Source of the DNA: Allacma fusca
Taxonomy: Eukaryota > Arthropoda > Collembola > Symphypleona > Sminthuridae
Length of the DNA stretch: 64,000 nt
Assembly (NCBI GenBank): GCA_947179485.1
Contig: OX359247.1
Span: 35,998,801-36,062,800, forward strand
Reading direction: 5' to 3'
Every line of letters starts with the position of its first letter. Within the stretch, counting starts at the first letter, position 1. The notes under the pieces were generated by a model that was not told the origin of the DNA, made no database searches, and saw nothing but the letters and a program-made list of their open reading frames with translations. The translations under genes were made by a program, and so were the position numbers. Positions 47,697-58,343 of this stretch are shown in pieces.

Positions 47697-49910
47697 TTAA
47701 GCATATTTTTTAAAGACTTGACGAATAGTTTCCAGCGCCGAGTCTACATCCTGCTTTTGAATGCACATCGGTGGCGACAGCCGGAACGTCTGTAAATACA
47801 TTTTTTTTATTACATTGTCTGAGAGAATAAATGTGAATATTTGGTATTGTGGTAATCATATGAACTAACATTTCCGAAGAAGCCCCCACGTCCAATAATT
47901 AGCCCACCGTTCTTTAAATCCTCAAAAATGTCAGCCATTTTGTCGGCTGGTAGAGCTTCCCGAGTCTCCTTGCTCTTCACCATTTCAATGCCGATCATAA
48001 GGCCCTTTCCTCGAACGTCTCCAACTATTGGTACTTCTTCCCGAATTTTGTTCAACTCATGTATCATGTATGTTCCAAGAGTTTTACAATGCTCCTGGAG
48101 TTTTTCTTCTTGGATGACCTGCAAATTTAATTTCCTCGGTGATCATATCCTAGTTTGACTCAAAAGTTGGAAATGGAGTACACACATTGTACACACAGCT
48201 TTGACCTTTTGTAAAAAATAATTTGTACAGGACATGATCATACATCTAAAACTGCTGATGCTACGGCACACCCCATGGGATTGCCCCCAAAGGTATTGAA
48301 ATGAGCAGCACCAGTCAGACACTCCGCAATCTTGGGTGTGGTCACTACGGCCGCCATTGGGAATCCATTTGCTATAGGGTAAAGAGAGGAATTTTAAGAA
48401 CGATGACGATTTAATTAAAACATTTATCACTCTTAATGCAAGCTCTTAATAGTTCCTCATACCTATTCCTTTCGCCATCGTAACAATGTCTGGGATGACA
48501 CCGTGATCTTGGAAGTGCCAAAAGCTATCCCCAGTCCTACCAAATCCAGTTTGAACCTCGTCAGAGACACAGACTCCCCCATTTTGACGCACCAGTTCGA
48601 ATGCTTTCTTGACATAGCCTTTAGGGTACTGAACTACTCCTCCGACTCCCTACAATTATGAGTCATCATGAGCAACAGACTGACTGAATCTGTAGTTAAA
48701 AGAGCTAGTTTACCCAATGCTGATCCCCAGTAAACTCAGGACAAACAAAATTACCTGTATAGATTCAATGAAAAAACCAGCAACTTTTTTCTGAGGAAGT
48801 GTGTACATGAATATCTCTTGCAATTGCTGGACGTATTTATCAGCAGACGTGCAATGGGTACTGGTACAATTGGAACCTTCACACTTCCGATCTGGTTGTA
48901 CCGGGGAATCTCGACATCCAGCCCACAGTCCATTGTAGCAGTCTGGAAGCATGGTCTGTGCCCAGTAAAAGCGTCTTTACATTAACTATCACAATTATTT
49001 TCTCGAAAATATTTCTTGTACAGATCGTTTAGAAGTTCTCCTATAAAAGAGAGATACATTAACAAAGGGGGACATACGTGATGAAATCCGAAATAATGAG
49101 GAGCAGTTTGTTTCCAAGTGGAATGACCTGTGAGTCCCATGGTGATCGGGCTCATACCATGATATCCGTTTCTTAAAGAAATAATGTCGAAATTTCCTGT
49201 TACAACCCGAGCCATGAGTACAGCAAGGTCATTTGCTTCCGAGCCACTATTTACTGGATAAACGACCTTAAAACACGTCATTCACTGTAAATTCTGGCGA
49301 AGTTTGGGAGTCATCTGGGGAGTGGGAAGGCCGTGTTATAATCCGTGAAACATAAATGAGTATTCATAATAATTACTTTAAGATCTCCAGGTAATGTAGC
49401 TGCTAGCTTGGCGGCATATTCATGAACTGGACTATTAAGATGAATATTTGCTGAATGCCATAGGTTCTTTGCTTGCTGGAAAAGAGCATCATTGACCTTC
49501 CTGTTATGAGAAATAACGATGATACATTATTTAGCCCTGCATTCGAAAGATAATGGAAGTATTTATTTATAACTTACGGGTGACAATGTCCAACGCTTAC
49601 TGTGACAATACCCCCTAGGAGATCCAAATATCTTTTCCCTGTGGTATCGTAAATATACTGCATGTATGCATTCTTAACCACAAGAGGCTCTTTGAAATGC
49701 GTCCCTTTCCTAATGCTTGGATGGAGATTTGCTACTCGTATCTTGTTCAGCTCCTCCACTGACAAGGCCTGCAATATTAAAACTAGGAAAATCATAAATG
49801 CTATTTTCGTAGCCCATATGGTATTTTTAGCATGTAACGTTATATAATCAAAAACCGAAACGTAGGAGACCTCACCTACTTACCTGACGTAAAACGCGAG
49901 TGGAACGCAT
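47697..49910 (-). CDS. AGXT2: Alanine-glyoxylate aminotransferase 2, mitochondrial
   Basis: Nine exons (49910..49884, 49768..49578, 49500..49377, 49266..49078, 48955..48755, 48649..48463, 48371..48244, 48118..47870, 47789..47697) sum to 1389 nt and 462 aa. A class III PLP aminotransferase: [12 protein letters not shown] (basic presequence), [43 protein letters not shown]...KC (AGXT2-specific insert), [12 protein letters not shown], the PLP lysine in [25 protein letters not shown], and [15 protein letters not shown]. The DSPVQ...RKC insert and overall match point to AGXT2 rather than ornithine aminotransferase. It transfers amino groups from alanine or beta-aminoisobutyrate to glyoxylate or pyruvate in mitochondria. 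All conserved residues are present. Confidence 0.95.
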
Positions 49911-50623
49911 CACAGATGTAGAAACAAGTCCTTATAAATATCTTTTTACTCTTGCATATACAGACCAAAGATGAAATATGAGTGGCTCATAAACAGAAGG
50001 GAAGTGTACTGAATTGTAGTGGGAAGACTTAGCACAAATCCTATGTATTAAAAAAATGTGTTTCTGTAGTTGAAAGTTACGCCAGCATGTGGAATGAATT
50101 TACTGTAAGAATATACAGTAGTGTGACACAAGTTTTAAGCTAAGACTTTATTTCTGAACTTTCCTCTACAACCACCATGTGAATGCCTGAAGGTCTTTTG
50201 AGTCAATGTTTATGTTTCAAGTTGTACTTCTGGGCCTGGCTTGTTCTTACTTACAATTAGCTAAAGGACGAGTTTTTTTGCATATGGTCCTGGCTATGTA
50301 AAAATGTAGCCTTGTGTATAAATGTCACAGTTTGACAATGACCTGCATACCCTTTGCTTCATATATTCATGTAAGGTGAAATCTTCTTCAGGAGGTTGTT
50401 GCTGTAACCTCGTCAACCCCCAGCTCATGTTATAAACTACTCATCCAGTGGTTGTATATTTCATATGTCATATGTACGTATATAAGTTGCAGTTCAATTC
50501 TATTTCTCGTTCCTAGGAGTGCCCTATAGAATTGAACTTTTTCGGAAAGATGCAGTTCTTTAAGATGCTGGACAATAAACACCTCGTACATTATTTAATA
50601 CAGAAAAGTTTATTCATCTTTTG
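49911..50623. other. Intergenic, nothing recognised
   Basis: Promoter side of AGXT2. No further coding frame or repeat seen, apart from a minus-strand AATAAA at 50609-50614 assigned to the next gene. Confidence 0.5.
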
Positions 50624-50779
50624 CTAGGGTAATGGTTTCCTCTCATCCAGCTTACGCTGAACCTGGATGGAGGCAATCCTCAATGACAGCAGCTTTTTCC
50701 TTATCGGATCGTCCTCCTCATTTGTTTGTAATATACTCGCTATATGGTGTGTTTGAGGTGTACCTAGTGATGAGGACAT
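50624..50779 (-). CDS. Small protein (51 aa), unknown
   Basis: ATG 50779 to stop 50624. The sequence is polar and well mixed (MSSSLGTPQTHHIASILQTN, then EEDDPIRKKLLSL and IQVQRKLDERK) rather than low complexity. AATAAA lies ten bases after the stop, which supports a real 3' end. The second half looks like one charged helix. There is no signal peptide or membrane segment. It could be the last exon of a longer gene, though no acceptor is needed for the ATG. Family not recognised. Confidence 0.4.
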   Translation of the reverse strand: MSSSLGTPQTHHIASILQTNEEDDPIRKKLLSLRIASIQVQRKLDERKPLP

Positions 50780-51175
50780 GTTTCTGCTGTAGATGTGCCA
50801 ATTGACACAATTTTAGTGCATAATAAACTTTTGTGAGCGCAATGCAATTTTTTTTATTTGTTGTGAAATACTAAGAGGGGTGTTACTTAGATCATATACT
50901 GTTTTATATAAATTGTAATAATAATAACTATGATTATCATTTACAATTTATGTAAACACAGGTGCGTAATACCAAATTATTCGGAATATTTTTCTTGCCT
51001 ATTGATTTTTAATAAAATAACTGCTTCGACCGTGCTCCTTTATTTCGGAAATTACATTCTCAGGCCGGAAACTCTTAAACTACACCAGAATATCGAATTT
51101 GTTTATTTTTTCATGTTTCTGGGTATGAAAAAGCAATTATGATACGCACCGATTATAAAAACTGTAAATAATAGA
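50780..51175. other. Intergenic, nothing recognised
   Basis: AT-rich spacer between the small protein and the receptor 3' end. Confidence 0.5.
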
Positions 51176-54100
51176 TCAGTTTGGTCTAAACCCGATCAAA
51201 ACCCGTGCAGTATTTTTGAAAATGAAGTCGAGAAATGTTGGGGTGGAATTCTTCCCCAATTTGTTGAATTCTCCTACTTTTATAGCAACATTCGGAATAG
51301 ACTTGACAGCTTTGCAAACGTCGTCAGCCTTAATCACAATCTTACCCAATTGCAACATTTTGCTCTTGCACCTCCCGATACCTGCTGGTACATTAAATGC
51401 CTTTTGGAGCCCTGCACAATAAAAAATAATACACATTACGCCCAAATAAAGTAATAGTATAGCATAGTGTGAAGCAGAGTGGAGGAGCAAGATCCCAAAT
51501 GACAGACTGAAGATGCTGTTGGTAATGAAAGCCACTTTTAAGGTAAATATACAGGAGGCGAATCCAAAATTGAATAGCTGAATTGAGAGTTGGAGTTGCC
51601 GACAATCTCTGAAGGTTTTCCTGATTGTTACCATGGAACGGAAACCACATCTGAAATCCAGAAATCATATGCATTATAGGCTAAATACGCCTGCTCAAAA
51701 ACAATATACAATTAATTCCATTTCCAATAATAATATTTACTTTTTTATTTTCTTCAACCCCAAAATTCTGAACTCCAACGTATCATTGCACTTCTGGAAA
51801 AATAATATTATTATTGAAATAGGCAAGGCCATTGTTGAAGCCAAAATGAAGGCGGTGCATGTTTGTTCCGTGATGCAAATGAGGAGCACCGGTGTAGTTT
51901 GTAACCCTTGTGGGAACGAGGAGTACAAGAAAAAAGTTGCATTGGGCTCAAAAATAAACATTAAAATTGTTGCAAAAATGAATAACATAGAAGTGACAGG
52001 ATAAGATGCGATTGTCAGTTCTTGTAATGATAAGGTTGATAATTTTCGTGGGCCTCCCCAAGCTTCATGTTCTAATAGGAGTAAATTAAGCAAAAGAATT
52101 ATATAATAATAATAATAATAATATTTATTCAGTCGATTTGGCCTGTGGCCCTTACAACTTTTTACAGCGTTTTTCTTATTCTAAGTATTTGATTTAATAC
52201 ATTTTGAACTTAACCTATTCTAATTTAAAATTCAGTTTCGCCTTGATCAGGTTTTATGGATCGTTGATCTAAACATCTGCGTAATTTATATATACTTCCC
52301 TCAGCTTGCTTGCATTTATCCAAAATAGGGATAGCTTGACATAATCTTCTCTTGTGTGGTTTGTGTCAAACATTTTAACAATGTAGTTCTCTCTGGTTGT
52401 TTCTTCCTCTCTGAAGTCATTTAATAGCTCTCTAAATTGCCGGTAGTGTGTGCATTCCCACATGATGTGGTAATGATCTTCTATGGTTTCCATATTGCAT
52501 AGCTCGCATTTGGTTGTTTTTCCTTCGTTTTTCCATCTTTTATATATACCATTTAATATTGTCATTTTCTTTCCTACGTCTATTTTTGGAATCTGTAGCC
52601 TTATATTTTGAATTAGTTGTACTGTCTTCCAGTTCAAATTTAACCCGTAGAATTTACTTGGCATAATGCTTTTCTTAATTATTGCTAGTTGCGTTAGTTT
52701 AGGGTTTTCTTGCAGTTCTCTTACATCTTTATTTATTGACCATAGGAAGTATTTCGCTATGATTGCTTCTGGTGTAATTGTAGTGTGATCTTGTATTATT
52801 TGGTTGAATTCATTTTCCATATCTGCTTCTACGAATACATGTTTCAACTGGGTTAACCAGTTGTATCTTGGTCCCCCTGTTCCGATGGAATTTAGTAGTT
52901 CTTGGAAGCAGTTCGTAGTAATTGATGCTTGGGATCTATGTAGTATTGTCTTGTAAAGAAATTTAATTGTAGCTTTGAAAAGTATGCATTTGATGTTCGG
53001 AACCCCTGTCTCCAGTCTCAGGGCATACCCTGGAGAAATATTTGTTGTTTTTAGTAGTTTCCGCAGGAAGTTAGTTTGAAACATTTGTATCTGTTCTATG
53101 TATCGAAGTCCCCATATTTGCGCTGAATACAGCAATATTGAAGTGGCTAGGGAGTTGAATAGCTTTATGCATGTTTCAATGTTGTTAATTCGCGCTCTCC
53201 AAAAAATTCCAAACAGGTTAGCTTCTGCTCTTTTTGCCTTTCCCATAAAGTGGTTCTTAGCTGTATTAAATATTCCTGTTGATTGGAATGGGACTCCTAG
53301 ATAGGTATACTCCTGTACCACTTCTATTATGTTTTTGTCCCAATGAAATGTGTCATTTGCACTGTGTCGGCCATTTCTGGAAAAGATTACAATTTTCGTT
53401 TTTCCCAGATTGATTCTCAATTTACTTTTTTCGAAAAATTCTTTTATAATGTCAATCTGTTTTTGCAAGTCCTTTTGTGTTTCTGACATTAATACAATGT
53501 CGTCAGCATACAAAAGGATGATGATTCTGGCCATATGCATTTGAACTCCATTTACTGAGCTTTCTTGCAGTATCTTCACGATTTTATCAATATATATGGA
53601 AAAAAGTGTGGGCGATAGTGTCTCCCCCTGTAATACCCCTTTCATGATTCTGATTGGGTCAGTGTATCCCTGCTGGCTCCTTATTTGTGTTTTCGCTTTA
53701 TCGTATAACTCCTTTATTACGCTCACTAGGTACCCGTCTAGCCCTTCTTCCCGTAATCGCTTCCAAAGTTGCGTTTGCTCAATTGAATCGAAGGCCTGAC
53801 TCAGGTCTACAAACAGTGTGTATAACTTCTTTCCTGGTTTTTTCAAGGTCTTGCATATTGTGCTGTACAGTGAGAAGATGTGCTCTGTGCATCCCTTCCA
53901 CTTCTGATAGGCAGCTTGGTTATCCGATATTGTTCCATGCATCATACAATGTGACTGGACCCTTCCGGCAAGTACTGTTGTAAATATTTTAACAATTGTG
54001 TTCAGTAATGATATCGGCCTATAGTTGCCAGGGTTGTCCTTGTCTCCTTTCTTGTGAATTGGGACGGTAATAATAGTGCCCCATTCTTCGGGAATTCCTC

Positions 54101-56610
54101 TAGCCATAATGTTGTTTATGGTTGTAGTCATATGTTGTAGCGTTTTCTCGTCCAGTGCTTTCCATACCTCATTGGGTATTCCATCACTCCCGGGAGACTT
54201 ATTGTTAGCAATCGTCTTCAGCGCCCTCTGCATTTCTTCTACTCTTATTTCTTGCGGTCTTTCCCTTACTAGATCAATTTCTGTTTCGTGCCCCCTAATT
54301 TCTGCGTTGCATTGTAACTCAAATATCGTTCTAAAATGCTTGACCCATTGCTCGTTCGTTATGTTGTTGCACGTTTGTTGTATATTTGAGTTTCTAAAAG
54401 TATTCAATGCTTTCCAAAACTGCGCTGAACTTTTGCTATTTTGTATTTGTTTCTGCAGGTTCTCGTAGAATTTGTTTCGTTTTTCCCTACAAAGCTGCCT
54501 ATATTCTGTCTTAGACTTGCTTAAGGATTTTATTATATTTGTCCTGTCCTGAGATTCGCTTCTTCTAAAGGCTCGGACTATCTTGTTTATTTTCTTTTTT
54601 AGCATTTTACATTTCCCGTCGAACCATTTTGGACCGTATGTAACATTTGTTAAATGATAGCCTTTGCACTTCAGCCCTGTCCTTTCCGCTGCTCTACTTA
54701 TATGTTCATATAGTTCTTGCATGTCTGGGTCTTCAGAGCTTATTGGATGTTTTGTTAGGTTTTCGGTAAAAAGATGCTTTTTCTCCGGGTTCCAGTGTAT
54801 TTTGTTGCACCTGCTTTGTGTCAGCTCCAGCGTTTTCTCCCATTTAACTTGTATTCCGCAGTGGTCTGACTCCTCATTATCTATTACCCTGAAGTCCACA
54901 ATTTCCTTAAGCATGTATGAAGAACATATGCACAGATCTATGTTGCTAGCTCCCATGTGGTTCATAAAAGTATATTTTCCTGTGTCATCTGATCTACTAC
55001 GACCATTCAAAATTACTAAATCCCTCAATTTCACACAATTTAGAAGGGTTTTCCCACGTTTATTACATATCTTGTCCTCATTCGATCTTACATTCTTAAA
55101 ATTAGACGAGTTGATTTCTTCGATATCTTCTTCCGTTGTCCCTTCTCCAATAAAAGAATTATATGTAAGTACATGAATAACATAACAACGAAATCCCCCG
55201 TATACATACTGTAATTAGAACTAAATGTTTGGATATCGTCGCTGAAGAGGCAAAACGGTCCACGTGCGCATGCTTTTGTACAACACTTTAGCCATTTTGC
55301 CTCTCCAGCGACGATCAGAGTTGGTCATTCGAGTCTGAATAAGAACTGGAATCGGTATTTCATTCATATTTTTTGATATTTTCATCGGAATTGGTATTCT
55401 GAAATATATTTTTTAAATAATTTAAATCCATATTGAATCGAAGAAATTATGTGCACTCGAATTAGTATACAAAATATACCTGAATACTGTATCCAATGCT
55501 TAGATATTGGAAAAAATGTGGGATGATTGAAGTTACCTTCGTAATTTCAAAAAATAAAAATGATTATTTTACTCAGTTATAACGTAATCTTTATGATACT
55601 ATTCGTTGGAATACAAAATTTGCCATCACGCTCGTGACTCCGCAAAATGACGCAAAACAATGACATTCATATTCATTTTATTTCTGGAAATGTGTTCGCT
55701 TCAATCTAGGTAATCAATTAGTTGTTTTTGTCAGATAAAGGGGGTCTAAGATTTTCACGGGAAAGAGCAAACAGGACACTTCTCTAATAATTAATGTAGG
55801 TATTTTGAGTACTAGAGAACCCCTAAAAACACTAATGGTTAATCAACAAAACATATGCAGTTATGGTACATGTGTTGTTTAAGCAGTAATGTCTTTATAA
55901 GAATGTCGGGCATACCACCGGGGTTCTTTGCATTCATAATTACCGAATTCAGACACTTTCTGGCTTATATTTACTTGTAAAGTTGCGATATATTTTGCTC
56001 TAGAATATTGCTCTACAAGCTCCAGGTATTAATATTTATTACTTAAAGTATTTGAATTATATTAGAATTTATAGAAAATATTCACATAAATTGGTTCGGA
56101 ATTTTTGTTTTACAAAATAAATATATACCAATTGGGATTGGAATGCGTTAAGATTAATCTTAATCGGAATTGTACCCACATATTTCGAATACTCCAGCCC
56201 TGGCGACCATATAAGAACTATACAATATGAACTGATCAAATATGAACTTTCTTACCATCACCGTCAAATAAACTGTTGAAAATACTGGCAGTAATATCCG
56301 GAGTGCAGTGACAAGTGGCGTATAAAAATTGAATGGACAGAGCCATGGCGGACATAATCACAATATGGAATGGGTAATCTTTCATAATAAAATATTCGTG
56401 ATGGAAAATGGCCCTGAGACATTTAAATGAAATTATAAGCCATCGTACGATGAGCCACGCCACAAGTAACTTCCATTTGTTGTAACTTTTGCTGGAACGT
56501 TTGATAAAAGTAAGTTTCGCTTCTCCAATACTCACATGAAATGGAAAAATGTGCAACTTGGCGGCGACGTAAAATTGTATCATATTCAGCTTTAACAATT
56601 CTTTATGCAT
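51176..56610 (-). CDS. Gustatory-receptor-like seven-helix chemoreceptor
   Basis: Three exons, 56610..56256, 52071..51741 and 51650..51176, have matching phases and sum to 1161 nt, 386 aa, the usual size for insect-type receptors. It starts MHKELLKLNMIQFYVAAKLH. Helices include WKLLVAWLIVRWLIISFKCL, YPFHIVIMSAMALSIQFLYA, TSMLFIFATILMFIF, CTAFILASTMALPISIIILF, LFNFGFASCIFTLKVAF and SHYAILLLYLGVMCIIFYC. The C-terminus (IPNVAIKVGEFNKLGKNSTP, then FLDFIFKNTARVLIGF) has the layout of the terminal region of arthropod gustatory receptors, although the TYxxxxxQF signature is not literal. Predicted to be a ligand-gated ion channel in sensory neurons (family knowledge). The first intron is 4.2 kb and carries a LINE, a hairpin and a hAT MITE. 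The coding exons are undamaged. Confidence 0.7.
52105..55151 (-). mobile_element. 5'-truncated non-LTR retrotransposon (LINE) in a receptor intron
   Basis: Bounded by an exact 13-bp target duplication AAAAGAATTATAT at 52092-52104 and 55152-55164. The 3' end on the minus strand is a short (ATT)n tail, as in I-like and related clades rather than poly-A jockey/R1 types. The open frame runs right to the truncated 5' edge. Inserted in the same orientation as the host gene. Confidence 0.92.
52269..55151 (-). CDS. LINE ORF2: endonuclease C-terminus, reverse transcriptase, zinc knuckle
   Basis: 960 codons, open from the broken 5' edge to the stop, with no internal stop. The start is lost with the truncation. 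The first ~100 residues are the end of an APE-type endonuclease (NRGKTLLN-like stretch, SNIDLCI, then EESDHCGI with the catalytic SDH). Reverse transcriptase follows: SPGSDGIPNEVWKAL, GNYRPISLLNTIVKIF, FVDLSQAFDSI, GVLQGETLSPTLF and the active-site LLYADDIVLMSET. The C-terminus has a CxxC...H...C knuckle (CELCNMETIEDHYHIMWEC). The intact frame means recent insertion. It encodes target-primed reverse transcription but cannot be autonomous without its endonuclease N-terminus. Confidence 0.93.
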   Translation of the reverse strand: MGEGTTEEDIEEINSSNFKNVRSNEDKICNKRGKTLLNCVKLRDLVILNGRSRSDDTGKYTFMNHMGASNIDLCICSSYMLKEIVDFRVIDNEESDHCGIQVKWEKTLELTQSRCNKIHWNPEKKHLFTENLTKHPISSEDPDMQELYEHISRAAERTGLKCKGYHLTNVTYGPKWFDGKCKMLKKKINKIVRAFRRSESQDRTNIIKSLSKSKTEYRQLCREKRNKFYENLQKQIQNSKSSAQFWKALNTFRNSNIQQTCNNITNEQWVKHFRTIFELQCNAEIRGHETEIDLVRERPQEIRVEEMQRALKTIANNKSPGSDGIPNEVWKALDEKTLQHMTTTINNIMARGIPEEWGTIITVPIHKKGDKDNPGNYRPISLLNTIVKIFTTVLAGRVQSHCMMHGTISDNQAAYQKWKGCTEHIFSLYSTICKTLKKPGKKLYTLFVDLSQAFDSIEQTQLWKRLREEGLDGYLVSVIKELYDKAKTQIRSQQGYTDPIRIMKGVLQGETLSPTLFSIYIDKIVKILQESSVNGVQMHMARIIILLYADDIVLMSETQKDLQKQIDIIKEFFEKSKLRINLGKTKIVIFSRNGRHSANDTFHWDKNIIEVVQEYTYLGVPFQSTGIFNTAKNHFMGKAKRAEANLFGIFWRARINNIETCIKLFNSLATSILLYSAQIWGLRYIEQIQMFQTNFLRKLLKTTNISPGYALRLETGVPNIKCILFKATIKFLYKTILHRSQASITTNCFQELLNSIGTGGPRYNWLTQLKHVFVEADMENEFNQIIQDHTTITPEAIIAKYFLWSINKDVRELQENPKLTQLAIIKKSIMPSKFYGLNLNWKTVQLIQNIRLQIPKIDVGKKMTILNGIYKRWKNEGKTTKCELCNMETIEDHYHIMWECTHYRQFRELLNDFREEETTRENYIVKMFDTNHTREDYVKLSLFWINASKLREVYINYADV
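55235..55315. ncRNA. 81-nt near-perfect hairpin (candidate small-RNA precursor or foldback element)
   Basis: Arms ATCGTCGCTGAAGAGGCAAA (from 55235) and the complement of TTTTGCCTCTCCAGCGACGA (to 55315) pair over 24 bp with two mismatches, around a loop of about 33 nt. Size and shape fit a pre-miRNA, but a small foldback transposon is equally possible. It lies in the receptor intron. Confidence 0.4.
55316..56202. mobile_element. hAT-type MITE in the receptor intron (887 bp)
   Basis: Ends CAGAGTTGG (left) and CCAGCCCTG (right; complement CAGGGCTGG) match at 7 of 9, with a further ATTCGA shared inside both ends. Flanks GCGACGAT (55308-55315) and GCGACCAT (56203-56210) match at 7 of 8, an aged 8-bp hAT target duplication. 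Interior is AT-rich without coding capacity. Confidence 0.65.
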
Positions 56611-57702
56611 GTCTGTGCAGACGATTCATTTAATCTGATGATTATACTGTACTTACTAATTAATTGCTCCTCTATGACTGTGTTGCTTCAAGCGTTTTGC
56701 TTATTATTTTACTCTATCGTGGACTGGTTCAAGTACAAAATGTATTTCTGAATTTTATACTGTCTGTACATATGTATGTACTGTTTATAAATGTAAGCAG
56801 TGAACTTATTCCTTTTGAAGACCACAGAAACAGAAGACCCAATGTTTATTGGGAAATTCATAGTTTACTGAAAGAAGAGGAAGGAGCCCCAGAGAGCCTG
56901 CATAAACAGGACTTTTTTTTAGGAAACCTGGGGACGGTTGACCATGTAACTATTTAAATGATCCAAAATTAAGTACTTGTAAAGATACTTTTATGCATAA
57001 ATAAAACGGAGGCCAATGTCATGTACATATATGTACCGACATGTTTGCAAGAGTAAACAAGATTAAATAACTGCTTTTTATGTCAATTTCCTGAATCAAT
57101 GTGGACACATGTATGCAAGCACCCGGGATGAAATTACATGTTTATCTTATACTCGTGTATTTTTGCAGATTTGTTTCTTTTGCTTTGAATTTCAATTTAC
57201 TACAAAACAAAGTATTCACTAAATATAAACAATCGCAAAACGTTTGCCTTGGAATGATTGATAGAATTCAATGTAGCTCAATTCGTTTGATATTATATTT
57301 TATTACCGCACTCGGAGCTTAAGAAACCGCAATAACATGCAATTTGGCAATATTATTACATTAATATTGGCATTACTTTAATTTCTACTTTTGCAACAAC
57401 CGAATTACATTCCGATCTCAGGATCTGGAATAATTATTGTAGATACCATTAGTATTTTGTCCGAATTGTTGTGGAGTCAATTAATTACTAAGCATACAAT
57501 TACATAGTACGTAAATAATAAGTTAAAATTAAATGCACTTATTATAGTATGTGAATTTAATTATGAACGTATGTCCCGGTATTCAAGAAAATGTCCCATG
57601 TGTGGACCTCGAAAATTTCCTACTTCTATCTCGTACAGCTTGGCTTAAACTTTGGTTACTTTTTTGTATATGTATATAATTCGTAAATATTTGTTTTAGA
57701 AA
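56611..57702. other. Intergenic, nothing recognised
   Basis: Promoter side of the receptor plus AT-rich spacer. A 97-codon plus-strand frame from 56664 lacks a convincing start and family features. Confidence 0.45.
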
Positions 57703-58259
57703 TTATCCAAACAGAGCTCCTGCAGCTCTCCTTGCAGCCTCAGCTGCTAATCGCTCACGGGCTAATTTAGTTACACGGTCCCTGAATCGGGTCCATCGAC
57801 TTCCTTCAGAAATAAAATATTGTTTAAAATAATGTTAAAATAAAACATCAATAGTGACCGATGTGCCATACATTTTTAGTTTCCAACATATGCTTACAAT
57901 AAGGTGTTTTTGGTTTAACTTACTTGTCATTGCTTCCAGTAGACCCTTTTCGAATTCGTCCCACTCGTAACTTTCAATCCCATCATCTGCTCCGTCAGAA
58001 TCTGACCTGTTTTCTTCGGAAACATGCTCATTGTCCTATCCAGTGACATACATATATATTTAATTACAGGATTAATTCGTGTTTCTCACCATTCTCTTTT
58101 GTTTTCAAAAATCTAAAGAGTACTATTGAAATTGGTATTATTAACTGAAATAATATTGCTTTAATGCTTTACCGACTCAACTGAGGGATTAGTCGGAGCG
58201 GCAAGAATAACTGCTAAGAAGGACAGCAATAAAAACAGTAAAATATTATTTGAGGGCAT
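57703..58259 (-). CDS. Prepropeptide with cationic amphipathic C-terminus (candidate antimicrobial peptide)
   Basis: Three exons (58259..58173, 58035..57924, 57803..57703) sum to 300 nt and 99 aa with matching phases. Order: signal peptide (MPSNNILLFLLLSFLAVILA), acidic propiece (about residues 21-66; SDSDGADDGIESYEWDEFEK), then a strongly basic segment (about 68-99) that begins RSRWTRFRDRVTKLARERLA and ends AGALFG, net charge near +7 with Arg spaced for an amphipathic helix. An acidic pro-region masking a cationic helix is the classic design of helical antimicrobial peptide precursors such as cecropin- or ceratotoxin-like peptides. There are no cysteines. The exact cleavage site is unclear, and a neuropeptide or a membrane-active peptide with another role is possible. 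Confidence 0.6.
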
Positions 58260-58335
58260 TTTGACTTTCTCTGGTAAACTTGTTGGGGTCAGAAGTTTTC
58301 CAAAGTAAAAGCGAGTAATAACTAGGTTGAAATTG

Positions 58336-58343
58336 TATTTATA
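58336..58343 (-). promoter_or_regulatory. TATA box of the cationic-peptide gene
   Basis: Minus-strand TATAAATA in TTTCTGTATAAATACA, about 77 bp before the ATG. The same TTTCTGTATAAATA string is conserved in the inverted copy at 59761-59774, which supports function. Confidence 0.6.

Noticed and set aside
53654-55176. Plus-strand frames of 109-170 codons
   Set aside because: Antisense of the LINE reverse-transcriptase frame.
56664-56957. 97-codon plus-strand frame as a membrane protein
   Set aside because: No ATG in good context, no splice partner, and hydrophobicity explained by AT-rich composition.
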